Assembly: GCA_964473255.1 (NCBI GenBank)
Contig: CAYYOT010000001.1
Span: 140,884 to 204,883 of the forward strand
Length of the DNA: 64,000 bases
Reading direction: 5' to 3'
DNA from: Kuafuiihalomonas sp964473255
GTDB lineage: Bacteria; Myxococcota; Kuafuiibacteriia; Kuafuiibacteriales; Kuafuiibacteriaceae
The notes under the pieces were generated by a model, which saw nothing but the letters and a program-made list of their open reading frames with translations, did not search any database and was not told the origin of the DNA. A program made the position numbers and the translations under genes. The first letter of the stretch is position 1. Every line of letters starts with the position of its first letter. Shown here in pieces: positions 26,074 through 35,049 of this stretch.

Positions 26074-28863
26074 ATGCGGATTCAGTGCGAAGTCTGTAGC
26101 GCAACGTACACGATCGATGACGCTCAGCTGTCGGATCAGCCGATCGGTGCCCAGTGTCCGTACTGCGGTCACGTGAAGCTCGTGACGCGGGCCGAGGCCG
26201 AGGCTGCCGCCGCCGAGGCGGAACCGGCTGCGCCACCACCCGCGCCCCCTCCATTTCCCAGCCCACAGACCGTCCGCAATGCGCCACCGGCCTTCGATAC
26301 GGCGGCTAGCCTCGGCTTTCAGGAAGCCCCGCCGCCGATGCCTTCGGAGGATATGCCCGGACCATCCACCGGATATCCTGGCGAAGCGCCCACGACTGCC
26401 TACGGGCCTCCGCCGGACATGGACATGGACATGGGCCCGCCGGTCCAGGCGGCACCCCCCGAGGGCGCGGTCTCCCCGTTTGCGGCCTCCGGGCTCCCGG
26501 CTTCCGACCCTGCGGGGAGCGGGCCAGAGTTGGCCTCCGCTGCCGAGCAGATCACCTGGGCGGGCGGCGACGGCGGAACCTGCTCCGTCTGCGGGACGGC
26601 ACTCCACGACGAGTTCGACAAGGTCATCGGACTCTGCGAGCTGCACCAGCGGGAGCGGCGGCAGGACGACCCTCCGGTCAGTGGGGCGTCGCCGATCGAT
26701 CCGGTGGGCGACGAGTGGTTCGTGCGTCCTCGCCATGGAGGGCACGTCATGGGGCCGCTCAGCCTGGAAGAGGTTCGGGCCCGATTGCGGAGCGGAGAGA
26801 TGGGCTCGACCGACCAGGTCTCCCGAGACGGAACCCGTTTTCAGCCCGTCGACGCGTTCCCCGAGCTCTCGTACATCAATGCGCTGAAGGCTCAGGCCGC
26901 CCTTCAGGATCCCACGGCGGGGACGGCCATCGTGCGTTCGCGAGGTGGTCCGTCGATCAGCTTTCGAACGATCCTGATCGCCGCTGTCGTCGTGGGGCTC
27001 GGGTATGGAGCCTACGCCCAGCGCCAGACGCTGCAGCGGATATGGAAAAATTTGAGCCGGGGCCGGGTGGCGACGCTCGCGATCGGCATGAACCCGTACC
27101 AGAAAGAGTTGGCCAACTGGTCGGAGTCGGTGCCTCGGGGGCCGGTCACGCTCGCCGAGCTTCTCGATGACGCGGGAGCCCGACACTTGGAGGATACCTG
27201 GGCCGGATATGCGTCGGCCGAGCAGTCCTACCGGGCCGCCCTGGTCAAGGAGGTCGACCATCCCGACGCGCTGGGCGGCTACATCGAGAACTTCTCTCTT
27301 TGGCGCCTCGACCAAGCGGATCCCGAGGAGATCAAGCAGGCGGAGGCCGCGATCCGATTTGCGCTTCGGCTCGAGCCGGAGCACCCCGCAGTGCACCGGG
27401 CAGCCGCCGCTCTCGCTCTCGGCCGCCAGCGGCTCAACCAGTGTCAGGTGCACGCATCCGATGCTCTCAAGGCGAATCCGGCCGACGGCCAGGCGCGGCT
27501 GCTGCTGGCGGGATGCTTTTTGCAGGGAAACGTCCCGCTGGCGGTCGAGGAAGCGCAACGCGCAGTCGCCGCCGAGCCGCGCCTTCGGCGTGCCGACCGC
27601 GTGCTTGCTCGAGCCTACTCGGGTCTCGGACGCTTCAGTTCGGCCCGCGAGATCCTCGAACGGCGCCAGAAGGTCGATGCCGACAACGCGGCGATCGACA
27701 TCGAGCTCGGTCGGCTCTCGCGGGCTCTGGGCCAGGCGGCGGAAGCGGAGGCTCATTTTCGCCGGGCCCTCGACAAGGAAGGCTATCGACAGGCGGCGTA
27801 TTTGGAGCTCGGTGAACTCATGCTAGAGCTCCGCCGCCCCGCGGTGGCCATCCAGGCTCTGACGGCGTCCGCAGAGTGGGCTGACGCCCGAGGCGAGCGC
27901 GCCTCCCGAATCTACACGGCGTGGTCGCGCGCATCGCTGCTCGACGGCCAGCCAGCCGAAGCGGCGCGGCTCGCCGGCCTCGCGCTCGAAGCCAATCGCG
28001 AGTACCTGCCGGCCCTGGTGACACGAGGTGAGGCTGCCCTTCTGGTTCTCGAAGACGACATCGCCATGCAGATGGGGGACCGAGCCCTGAAGGAAGGACC
28101 GAACGAACCTGCGGCACTGGTGCTGTCCGGGCGAGCCAACGCGCGATCCGGTCAGCACGCCGTCGCTCTTCAGCGGCTGCGGCGGGCCGCCGAAAACGAT
28201 CCGAAGGATCCACGGCTTCGCGGCGTGTTGGCGGCGTATTACCTCCAGCAGAACCAGGCCAACCAGGCCTACGTGCTGATGCGGGAAGCGGCAGAGGTCG
28301 ATCCCGAGGAATCCAAGTCGCGCAGTCGGTTCACGCCGACCGCCCTAACCGACGGTCCGGTCAAGGAGGCGATCGAGGCGTTCGAGCGCTCGGCGCGGGT
28401 GGAGCGCAATAGCCCCGTCGCTTGGGCCGCAATCGGGATGATGTACTACTTCGCGGGAGAGCCCGGGCAAGCGATGGCAGCAGTGAAGCGATCGCTGCGG
28501 CTCGATGACTCCAATTACGCCGGCCTCATCTATCGGGCTCAGCTCGAGCTCGACGCCGGCCGCCCGCAGCGCGCGGAGAAGAGCGCTCGGCGGCTCCTGG
28601 TCATCGAGCGCGGCTTTCCTCTGGGACATGTACTGCTCGCCCGAGCCCTCGCCGACCAAGGTAAGACGGACGAGGCGCGCGAGGAGTACGAAGCGGCTCT
28701 TCGAAGCAATCCCGGGATGCTCACCGCCAGGGTCGAACTCGCCGGACTCGACGTGCGAGACGGTCAGGTGGATGAAGCCACGCTGCAGGAGCTCCAGCGA
28801 GCCTATGCGCTGAACCCGAACAGCCTTCGACTCCGTCGGATCATGCTCCGCGCCGGTTTGTGA
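26074..28863 (+). CDS. Zinc-ribbon/GYF-domain/TPR membrane protein
   Basis: A 929-residue multidomain protein of the kind common in myxobacteria; function unknown. Order: MJ0042-type zinc ribbon (residues 1-40, CEVC...CPYC); Pro/Ala/Met-rich disordered part (about 45-165); a second Cys-rich motif CSVC...CELH (about 170-190); a GYF_2-like domain (about 214-265, WFVRP...GPLSLEEVRARLRSGEMG...FQPVDAF); one TM helix (about 295-316); then roughly 550 residues of TPR repeats that end at the stop. The zinc and GYF parts are probably cytoplasmic and the TPR array periplasmic. TPR arrays dock partner proteins. It sits between purH and purD but shows no link to purine metabolism. Confidence 0.85.
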   Translation: MRIQCEVCSATYTIDDAQLSDQPIGAQCPYCGHVKLVTRAEAEAAAAEAEPAAPPPAPPPFPSPQTVRNAPPAFDTAASLGFQEAPPPMPSEDMPGPSTGYPGEAPTTAYGPPPDMDMDMGPPVQAAPPEGAVSPFAASGLPASDPAGSGPELASAAEQITWAGGDGGTCSVCGTALHDEFDKVIGLCELHQRERRQDDPPVSGASPIDPVGDEWFVRPRHGGHVMGPLSLEEVRARLRSGEMGSTDQVSRDGTRFQPVDAFPELSYINALKAQAALQDPTAGTAIVRSRGGPSISFRTILIAAVVVGLGYGAYAQRQTLQRIWKNLSRGRVATLAIGMNPYQKELANWSESVPRGPVTLAELLDDAGARHLEDTWAGYASAEQSYRAALVKEVDHPDALGGYIENFSLWRLDQADPEEIKQAEAAIRFALRLEPEHPAVHRAAAALALGRQRLNQCQVHASDALKANPADGQARLLLAGCFLQGNVPLAVEEAQRAVAAEPRLRRADRVLARAYSGLGRFSSAREILERRQKVDADNAAIDIELGRLSRALGQAAEAEAHFRRALDKEGYRQAAYLELGELMLELRRPAVAIQALTASAEWADARGERASRIYTAWSRASLLDGQPAEAARLAGLALEANREYLPALVTRGEAALLVLEDDIAMQMGDRALKEGPNEPAALVLSGRANARSGQHAVALQRLRRAAENDPKDPRLRGVLAAYYLQQNQANQAYVLMREAAEVDPEESKSRSRFTPTALTDGPVKEAIEAFERSARVERNSPVAWAAIGMMYYFAGEPGQAMAAVKRSLRLDDSNYAGLIYRAQLELDAGRPQRAEKSARRLLVIERGFPLGHVLLARALADQGKTDEAREEYEAALRSNPGMLTARVELAGLDVRDGQVDEATLQELQRAYALNPNSLRLRRIMLRAGL

Positions 28864-28865
28864 GC

Positions 28866-28871
28866 TAGGCT
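28866..28871 (+). promoter_or_regulatory. Candidate -10 box (TAGGCT) upstream of purD
   Basis: TAGGCT lies between the TPR stop and the purD ATG, ending eight bases before it. Its position matches similar boxes in front of the kinase, FKBP and murJ genes. No -35 is recognisable, and AGG could be a ribosome binding site. Confidence 0.2.
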
Positions 28872-28879
28872 CACTCGCC

Positions 28880-30148
28880 ATGGAAACGGTCGTCGTCGTG
28901 GGGAGCGGCGGTCGCGAGCATGCCCTCGCCGCCGCCCTCGCTCGAACCTCTCCCGCCCGCCAGGTCGTGGTAGCTCCCGGTAATGCCGGTATCGCTGCCG
29001 ATTTCGCCACCTGGCCGGAGGCCGACCTGGTGGAGCGGTGCAGGAGCGAGGAAGTCGATCTGGTCGTGGTCGGGCCCGAGGCGCCGCTGGCGGCAGGTGT
29101 GGCCGACCGATTGAGCGAAGTCGGAATCCCGGTCCTCGGTCCGAGCGGGGCGGCGGCTCGACTCGAGAGTAGCAAGGTTTTCGCGAAGACGATCATGGAG
29201 GCTGCGGGCGTTCCCACGGCGAGATGGGGCGAGTTCGAGACGGCTGGTCCCGCGCTCGAGTTCGCCCGAGAGATCGGCCGCGTCGCCGTCAAGGCGGACG
29301 GACTGGCCGCGGGCAAGGGGGTCCTGCTTCCCGAGACCGAGTCCGAGACCAAAGCCGCAATCGACTGGCTTCTCGACGGTCAGCTGGGAGCAGCCGGGAC
29401 CCGGATCGTAGTCGAGGAGTTCCTCGAGGGTGAAGAGGTGTCGGTCATCGCAGTCTGCGATGGACAGCGAGCACGTCGCTTCTCCGCGGCGCAGGATCAC
29501 AAGCGTATCTTCGAAGGCGATCGCGGCCCGAACACGGGAGGCATGGGCGCGTATGCGCCGGCCCCGGTCGTGACCGAACCCCGCCTCGACGAGATCGAGC
29601 GGACTTGCCTGCTGCCGATCTTGGAGGAGATGCGCCGCCGTCAAACGCCCTTCGCCGGCTTCCTGTATGCGGGTCTGATGATCACCGAGCACGGTCCTCG
29701 AGTTCTCGAGTACAACGTCCGGTTCGGGGACCCCGAAGCGCAAGCGGTGTTGCCACTCGTCGACGAGGACGTCTTTGAGCTCTTCCTTTCCGCCGCTCAG
29801 GGCCGGCTCGGAGCCGGCCCAGTCGTCAGTCGCGACGAAGCGGCTTTGACGGTCGTGCTGGCCGCGGAAGGCTATCCGGGCTCTCCCGAGAAAGGAGACC
29901 GTGTCCGGGGCATCGAGGCCGCCCGGAGGGCCGGGGGCCAGGTCTTTTGTGCTGGGCTCGCCAAGGTCGAGGACGCGTGGGTCACGGCGGGCGGCCGAGT
30001 CTTGGCGGTCACGGGTCTCGGGGCGGACCTGGAGCTGGCCGCCGAGCAGGCGTACCGCGCGGCAGGCTGTATCGAGTTTCGCGGAATGCAGATGCGTCGA
30101 GACATCGGTCATCGCGCCTTGGGAAGGTCGCGCGGACCGAGTCGGTAG
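28880..30148 (+). CDS. purD: Phosphoribosylamine-glycine ligase (GAR synthetase)
   Basis: A 422-residue ATP-grasp ligase that joins glycine to phosphoribosylamine, the second step of purine synthesis. The N-terminal VVVVGSGGREHALA, the ATP-grasp loop VKADGLAAGKGV, GPNTGGMGAYAP and EYNVRFGDPEAQ are all present. Size is typical. The ATG at 28880 lies 16 bases past the TPR gene stop, so the two may be co-transcribed. The stop is only 2 bases from the end of the convergent rpsT gene. Confidence 0.97.
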   Translation: METVVVVGSGGREHALAAALARTSPARQVVVAPGNAGIAADFATWPEADLVERCRSEEVDLVVVGPEAPLAAGVADRLSEVGIPVLGPSGAAARLESSKVFAKTIMEAAGVPTARWGEFETAGPALEFAREIGRVAVKADGLAAGKGVLLPETESETKAAIDWLLDGQLGAAGTRIVVEEFLEGEEVSVIAVCDGQRARRFSAAQDHKRIFEGDRGPNTGGMGAYAPAPVVTEPRLDEIERTCLLPILEEMRRRQTPFAGFLYAGLMITEHGPRVLEYNVRFGDPEAQAVLPLVDEDVFELFLSAAQGRLGAGPVVSRDEAALTVVLAAEGYPGSPEKGDRVRGIEAARRAGGQVFCAGLAKVEDAWVTAGGRVLAVTGLGADLELAAEQAYRAAGCIEFRGMQMRRDIGHRALGRSRGPSR

Positions 30149-30150
30149 GC

Positions 30151-30411
30151 TCAGGAGGTCTGCGAGAGCCGGTGGGTCAGCCGCGAGACGAAGCGTCGTG
30201 CCGTTCCCGCGGGGATGACGTTCTTGGATTTGGCCCGATTCACCATCGAGACTGCTTCCTTCACCAGCGTCGTGCGGTCCTCGGAGCCATTCTCGACCGC
30301 TTCCCGAGCACGCTTGATGGCCTTCCGCATGCGCGACTTCCACGCGTGGTTGCGGGTCTTACGGATTTCGTTTTGGCGCTGCCTCTTTGCAGCGGATCGA
30401 TGATTCGGCAC
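30151..30411 (-). CDS. rpsT: 30S ribosomal protein S20
   Basis: An 86-residue, highly basic helical protein that binds 16S rRNA in the small subunit. It opens with the typical PNHRSAAKRQRQNEIRKTRN. The start is a GTG at 30411 preceded by a strong GGAGGAA about six bases before it; the longer frame to 30594 is not homologous. A consensus promoter lies upstream. The length is right for S20. Confidence 0.96.
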   Translation of the reverse strand: MPNHRSAAKRQRQNEIRKTRNHAWKSRMRKAIKRAREAVENGSEDRTTLVKEAVSMVNRAKSKNVIPAGTARRFVSRLTHRLSQTS

Positions 30412-30436
30412 CGGGTTCCTCCAAGGAATCGCGGGT

Positions 30437-30464
30437 GTTATGGCTGAGCGCTCCGCCTTGTCAA
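30437..30464 (-). promoter_or_regulatory. Promoter of rpsT
   Basis: On the minus strand, a perfect TTGACA (30464-30459), a 16-base spacer and CATAAC (30442-30437, four of six bases). Transcription would begin near 30430, leaving a leader of about 20 bases that carries the GGAGGAA ribosome binding site. Confidence 0.6.
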
Positions 30465-30498
30465 GAAGGAGGAGCCGCCGACGGGGCCGTGCCGAAAT

Positions 30499-30527
30499 GT
30501 GACCGTTTCCGTGCGCCCTGCTAGGTC
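30499..30527 (+). promoter_or_regulatory. Candidate promoter of murJ
   Basis: GTGACC (four of six -35 bases), a 17-base spacer and TAGGTC preceded by TGC. It ends eight bases before the murJ ATG at 30536. Confidence 0.35.
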
Positions 30528-30535
30528 TGACGAGG

Positions 30536-32134
30536 ATGACCAGTCCCGGGAGCGGTCGCGTGGCCCGGCGAGCGGGTATCGTAGCGGCATTCACTCTGTT
30601 GAGTCGCGTCTTCGGGTATTTCCGGGACGCTGCGCTCGCCTACGCGTTCGGCGCAGGTGTGGCCTTCGACGCGTTCGTCGCGGCTCAGACGATCCCCAAC
30701 GTTTTTCGCCGGCTCGTCGCCGAGGGCACGCTGACCATCGCGTATGTTCCTCTCCTCGCCGCCGAGGAAAAGGAGCACGGCCTTTCCGGAATGCGGCGAT
30801 TCACGAGCGCGGTGCTCGGTCTCTTGATCCCTGTTCTGGTGGTCCTCGTCGGGCTCGGGGTCGCCGTCCCCGAGGTCTTGGTCGAGGCGTTCGCGTCGGG
30901 TTTCGACCGCGAGCGTGCAGCCCTGGCTGCGCGTCTCACGCGAATCATGATGCCGTTCCTCTTCTTCGTCTCCCTACTCGCGGTCTCCGCCGGGGCCTTG
31001 AACGCGCGGGGGGTGTTCGCGCCCTCGGCCGGGGCGCCCGTACTGCTCAATCTCTCGATCATCCTGATGGCTCTCGGGGCGACTGCTTGGTTTTCGGTGC
31101 CCATCGAGGCCGCAGCCTGGGGAGTCGTCCTCGGAGGTGTGCTACAGCTCGGCCTTCAGGTCCCCTTCTTGGTCCGCACGGGCATGTGGGTCCGTCCTCG
31201 TTGGCGCCCTCGTGATCCGGCTCTGCAGCTCTTGTTGCGGCGCATGGGACCGGCCGTCTTCGGGGTCGGCGTCTATCAGCTCAACCTGATCGTCATCCGT
31301 CAGATCGCGAGCTACCTGCCACAGGGGCAGCTCAGCTGCTATTTCTACGGCACGCGGCTCGAAGAGTTCGCGCTGGGCGTTTTCGCCGTGAGCATCAGCG
31401 TCGCTGCCCTGCCGACCCTCTCTCAGCACGCAGCTGCCGGTGACCTGACGGCTTTTCGTCGGGTCTTGAAGGACGCGCTGCGTGCGACCAATTTCATAAC
31501 GATTCCTTCGATGGTCGGCCTCGGCGTGCTGGCGACGCCGATCGTTTCGGTCCTGTTTCAGCGTGGCGCGTTCTCCGCTTTTGACGCAGCGCTCACCGCT
31601 TCGCTCCTCCAGATCATGGCCTTGGCTTTGGTTCCGATCGGGCTCGTTCGGGTGCTGGTACCGGCCTACTACGCCGTCGGAGATACGGTGCATCCCGTCC
31701 GCGCTGCGTTGGCATCGCTGCTGGTGACGACCGGGCTCGGGTTGGCTCTCCAGCACAGCCTCGAGATCGTTGGGCTGACCATAGCCACCACGGTGGCCTC
31801 GATCGGCCAGCTGACCGTATTGGTCCTGTCTTTCGAGCGACGGGTTGGGTCCCGCATGCATGAGGCCTCGACCACCGGCACCGAGGAGCCTCTAGCTTTG
31901 CTCGGTCACGCTCTTCGGTGCGCCATCGCCATCGCTCCGTGGGGTGCGGCGGCATACTGGGGGGCTCGTCGCGTCGACTGGCTGGGCGGCGAGGGAACGT
32001 TCGCGTTTCGAGCGGCGGTGCTCGCCGGCCTCATCGGGGTGAGCGCCGCCGGATACCTCGTAACCACCCGCGCACTCGGGATCGGCGAAGCGGTCCGTCT
32101 GTGGCGCTTCCTGATGCGTCGACTCGGGCGCTAG
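30536..32134 (+). CDS. murJ: Lipid II flippase MurJ (MviN)
   Basis: A 532-residue inner-membrane protein of the MOP superfamily with about 14 predicted TM helices. The N-terminal signature LLSRVFGYFRDAALAYAFG...AFVAAQTIPNVFRRLVAEGT carries the conserved Arg residues of the MurJ cavity. It flips the peptidoglycan precursor lipid II across the membrane. Length is normal. The ATG at 30536 has GAGG directly in front; it follows the divergent rpsT promoter region. mazG begins 54 bases downstream on the same strand. Confidence 0.95.
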   Translation: MTSPGSGRVARRAGIVAAFTLLSRVFGYFRDAALAYAFGAGVAFDAFVAAQTIPNVFRRLVAEGTLTIAYVPLLAAEEKEHGLSGMRRFTSAVLGLLIPVLVVLVGLGVAVPEVLVEAFASGFDRERAALAARLTRIMMPFLFFVSLLAVSAGALNARGVFAPSAGAPVLLNLSIILMALGATAWFSVPIEAAAWGVVLGGVLQLGLQVPFLVRTGMWVRPRWRPRDPALQLLLRRMGPAVFGVGVYQLNLIVIRQIASYLPQGQLSCYFYGTRLEEFALGVFAVSISVAALPTLSQHAAAGDLTAFRRVLKDALRATNFITIPSMVGLGVLATPIVSVLFQRGAFSAFDAALTASLLQIMALALVPIGLVRVLVPAYYAVGDTVHPVRAALASLLVTTGLGLALQHSLEIVGLTIATTVASIGQLTVLVLSFERRVGSRMHEASTTGTEEPLALLGHALRCAIAIAPWGAAAYWGARRVDWLGGEGTFAFRAAVLAGLIGVSAAGYLVTTRALGIGEAVRLWRFLMRRLGR

Positions 32135-32188
32135 CCGAGGGTCGCGCTCGCGCTTGGCGTTCGAGCTCGGTCATGGCAGGGCCCGAGC

Positions 32189-33556
<1,368 letters not shown>

Positions 33557-33576
33557 GTCGTCATCGCGACGTACCG

Positions 33577-35016
33577 ATGTCCAGCCTGAGTGCGGAGCGG
33601 CGAACCAAGATCGTCTGTACCCTCGGCCCTGCGTCGTTTGCATACGAAGTACTGGAGCGACTGATTCGCGCGGGTTTGGATGTCGCTCGGCTCAACTTCA
33701 GCCACGGCACGCACGAGTCTCACCGCGAGGTCTACGAAACGCTCCGCCGCGCCGAGGCCGAGGTAGGTCGACCGATCGCCGTCCTCCAGGACCTCCAAGG
33801 GCCGAAGATCCGGCTGGGCAAGCTCGTCCAGCCGGAAACGCTGGTGGCCGAGGAGTCGGTGATCCTCTCCTGCCGCAATGACTTCGTGGGCGAGGGCCGG
33901 CGGTTTCCGACCACCTACGAGCGGCTGGCACGCGACGTGAGACCTGGGGAGCCCATCCTGTTGGCCGACGGGCGCCTTACACTGATCGTCGACACGGTCG
34001 ACGGCGACGAGGTCCACACTCGAGTCGAGGTGGGCGGCACGGTCTCCTCGAACAAAGGCATCAACCTACCGGGTTCGAGCATCAGTGCTCCCTCGCTGAC
34101 GGACAAAGACATCGCCGACCTCGAGTTCGGTCTGGCGCTCGGTGCAGACTACGTGGCGCTTTCGTTCGTTCGGACCGCTCACGATGTTCGGGTCCTTCGG
34201 GACCTGATGAAGCAGTTCGGTCGAGTCGTTCCGATTATTTCGAAGATCGAAAAGCCGGAGGCCGTCGACAACCTCACGGCGATCGTCGACGAGAGTGACG
34301 GCATCATGGTGGCCCGCGGCGACCTGGGCGTCGAGCTGCCGCCGGAGAAGGTCCCGGCCATTCAACGACGAGCGATCCGCATGGCTCGAGCTCGTGCGAA
34401 AGTGACGGTCGTGGCCACGCAGATGCTGATGTCCATGACCGAGCACGCGCGGCCCACCTCGGCCGAGGTGTCCGATGTGGCCAACGCGGTCTTCGACGGC
34501 ACGGATGCGGTGATGCTGTCCGACGAGACGGCGGCCGGGGCCTACCCGGTTCGCGCCGTCGAGACGATGGCCGCGTTGGCCGCGACGGCTGAAAACGCGC
34601 CGGAAGCCAAAAAGCGCCCCGACTTCGTCGAGGAGCTTCGAGCGTTCTCCGTCTGGGCAGTCGCCCGTGCGGCGGTCGTCACCGCCGAGGAGATCCGGGC
34701 TTCGGCGATCGTCAGCTATACAAATCAGGGCTTGGGCCCGAGGGCGGTAGGCACGTGGCGTCCCCCTTGTCCCATCCTGGGTTGCGCGAGCTCCGATGAG
34801 GACACCCGGCGTCTTGCCCTATACTGGGGCGTTCACCCCATTCGCATTCCGCGCCCCGATTCGTTCGAATCGCTCGTCAGCTCGGTGGAGCATCTCGCCG
34901 TCGATCGCCATCTCCTGGAACCCGGAGAAACCGTCGTGATCACGAGCAAAATGCCGTTCGTGGAGGCCGAGCACACCAACGTCTTGAAGCTGCACACCAT
35001 CCAGGGCGATGGTTAG
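33577..35016 (+). CDS. pyk: Pyruvate kinase
   Basis: A 479-residue glycolytic enzyme converting phosphoenolpyruvate and ADP to pyruvate and ATP. Family motifs in order: RRTKIVCTLGPAS, LDVARLNFSHGTHE, QDLQGPKIRLG, the active-site stretch IISKIEKPEAVDNL, DGIMVARGDLGVELPPEKVP and VATQMLMSM. The B domain and C-terminal regulatory domain are complete. The ATG at 33577 lies 20 bases after the stop of the MazG fusion. Confidence 0.97.
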   Translation: MSSLSAERRTKIVCTLGPASFAYEVLERLIRAGLDVARLNFSHGTHESHREVYETLRRAEAEVGRPIAVLQDLQGPKIRLGKLVQPETLVAEESVILSCRNDFVGEGRRFPTTYERLARDVRPGEPILLADGRLTLIVDTVDGDEVHTRVEVGGTVSSNKGINLPGSSISAPSLTDKDIADLEFGLALGADYVALSFVRTAHDVRVLRDLMKQFGRVVPIISKIEKPEAVDNLTAIVDESDGIMVARGDLGVELPPEKVPAIQRRAIRMARARAKVTVVATQMLMSMTEHARPTSAEVSDVANAVFDGTDAVMLSDETAAGAYPVRAVETMAALAATAENAPEAKKRPDFVEELRAFSVWAVARAAVVTAEEIRASAIVSYTNQGLGPRAVGTWRPPCPILGCASSDEDTRRLALYWGVHPIRIPRPDSFESLVSSVEHLAVDRHLLEPGETVVITSKMPFVEAEHTNVLKLHTIQGDG

Positions 35017-35049
35017 AGGACCAGCGCACTTCTTGCTACATCGGCGCCG

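Noticed and set aside
26040..26099. ATG at the predicted transcription start before the TPR gene, a 19-codon frame
   Set aside because: It overlaps the TPR start in another frame and has no supporting features; a leader peptide is possible but cannot be shown.
25978..27756. A 592-codon minus-strand frame opposite the TPR gene
   Set aside because: Low-complexity, Arg/Gly-rich translation with no motif, opposite a protein with clear zinc-ribbon, GYF and TPR parts.
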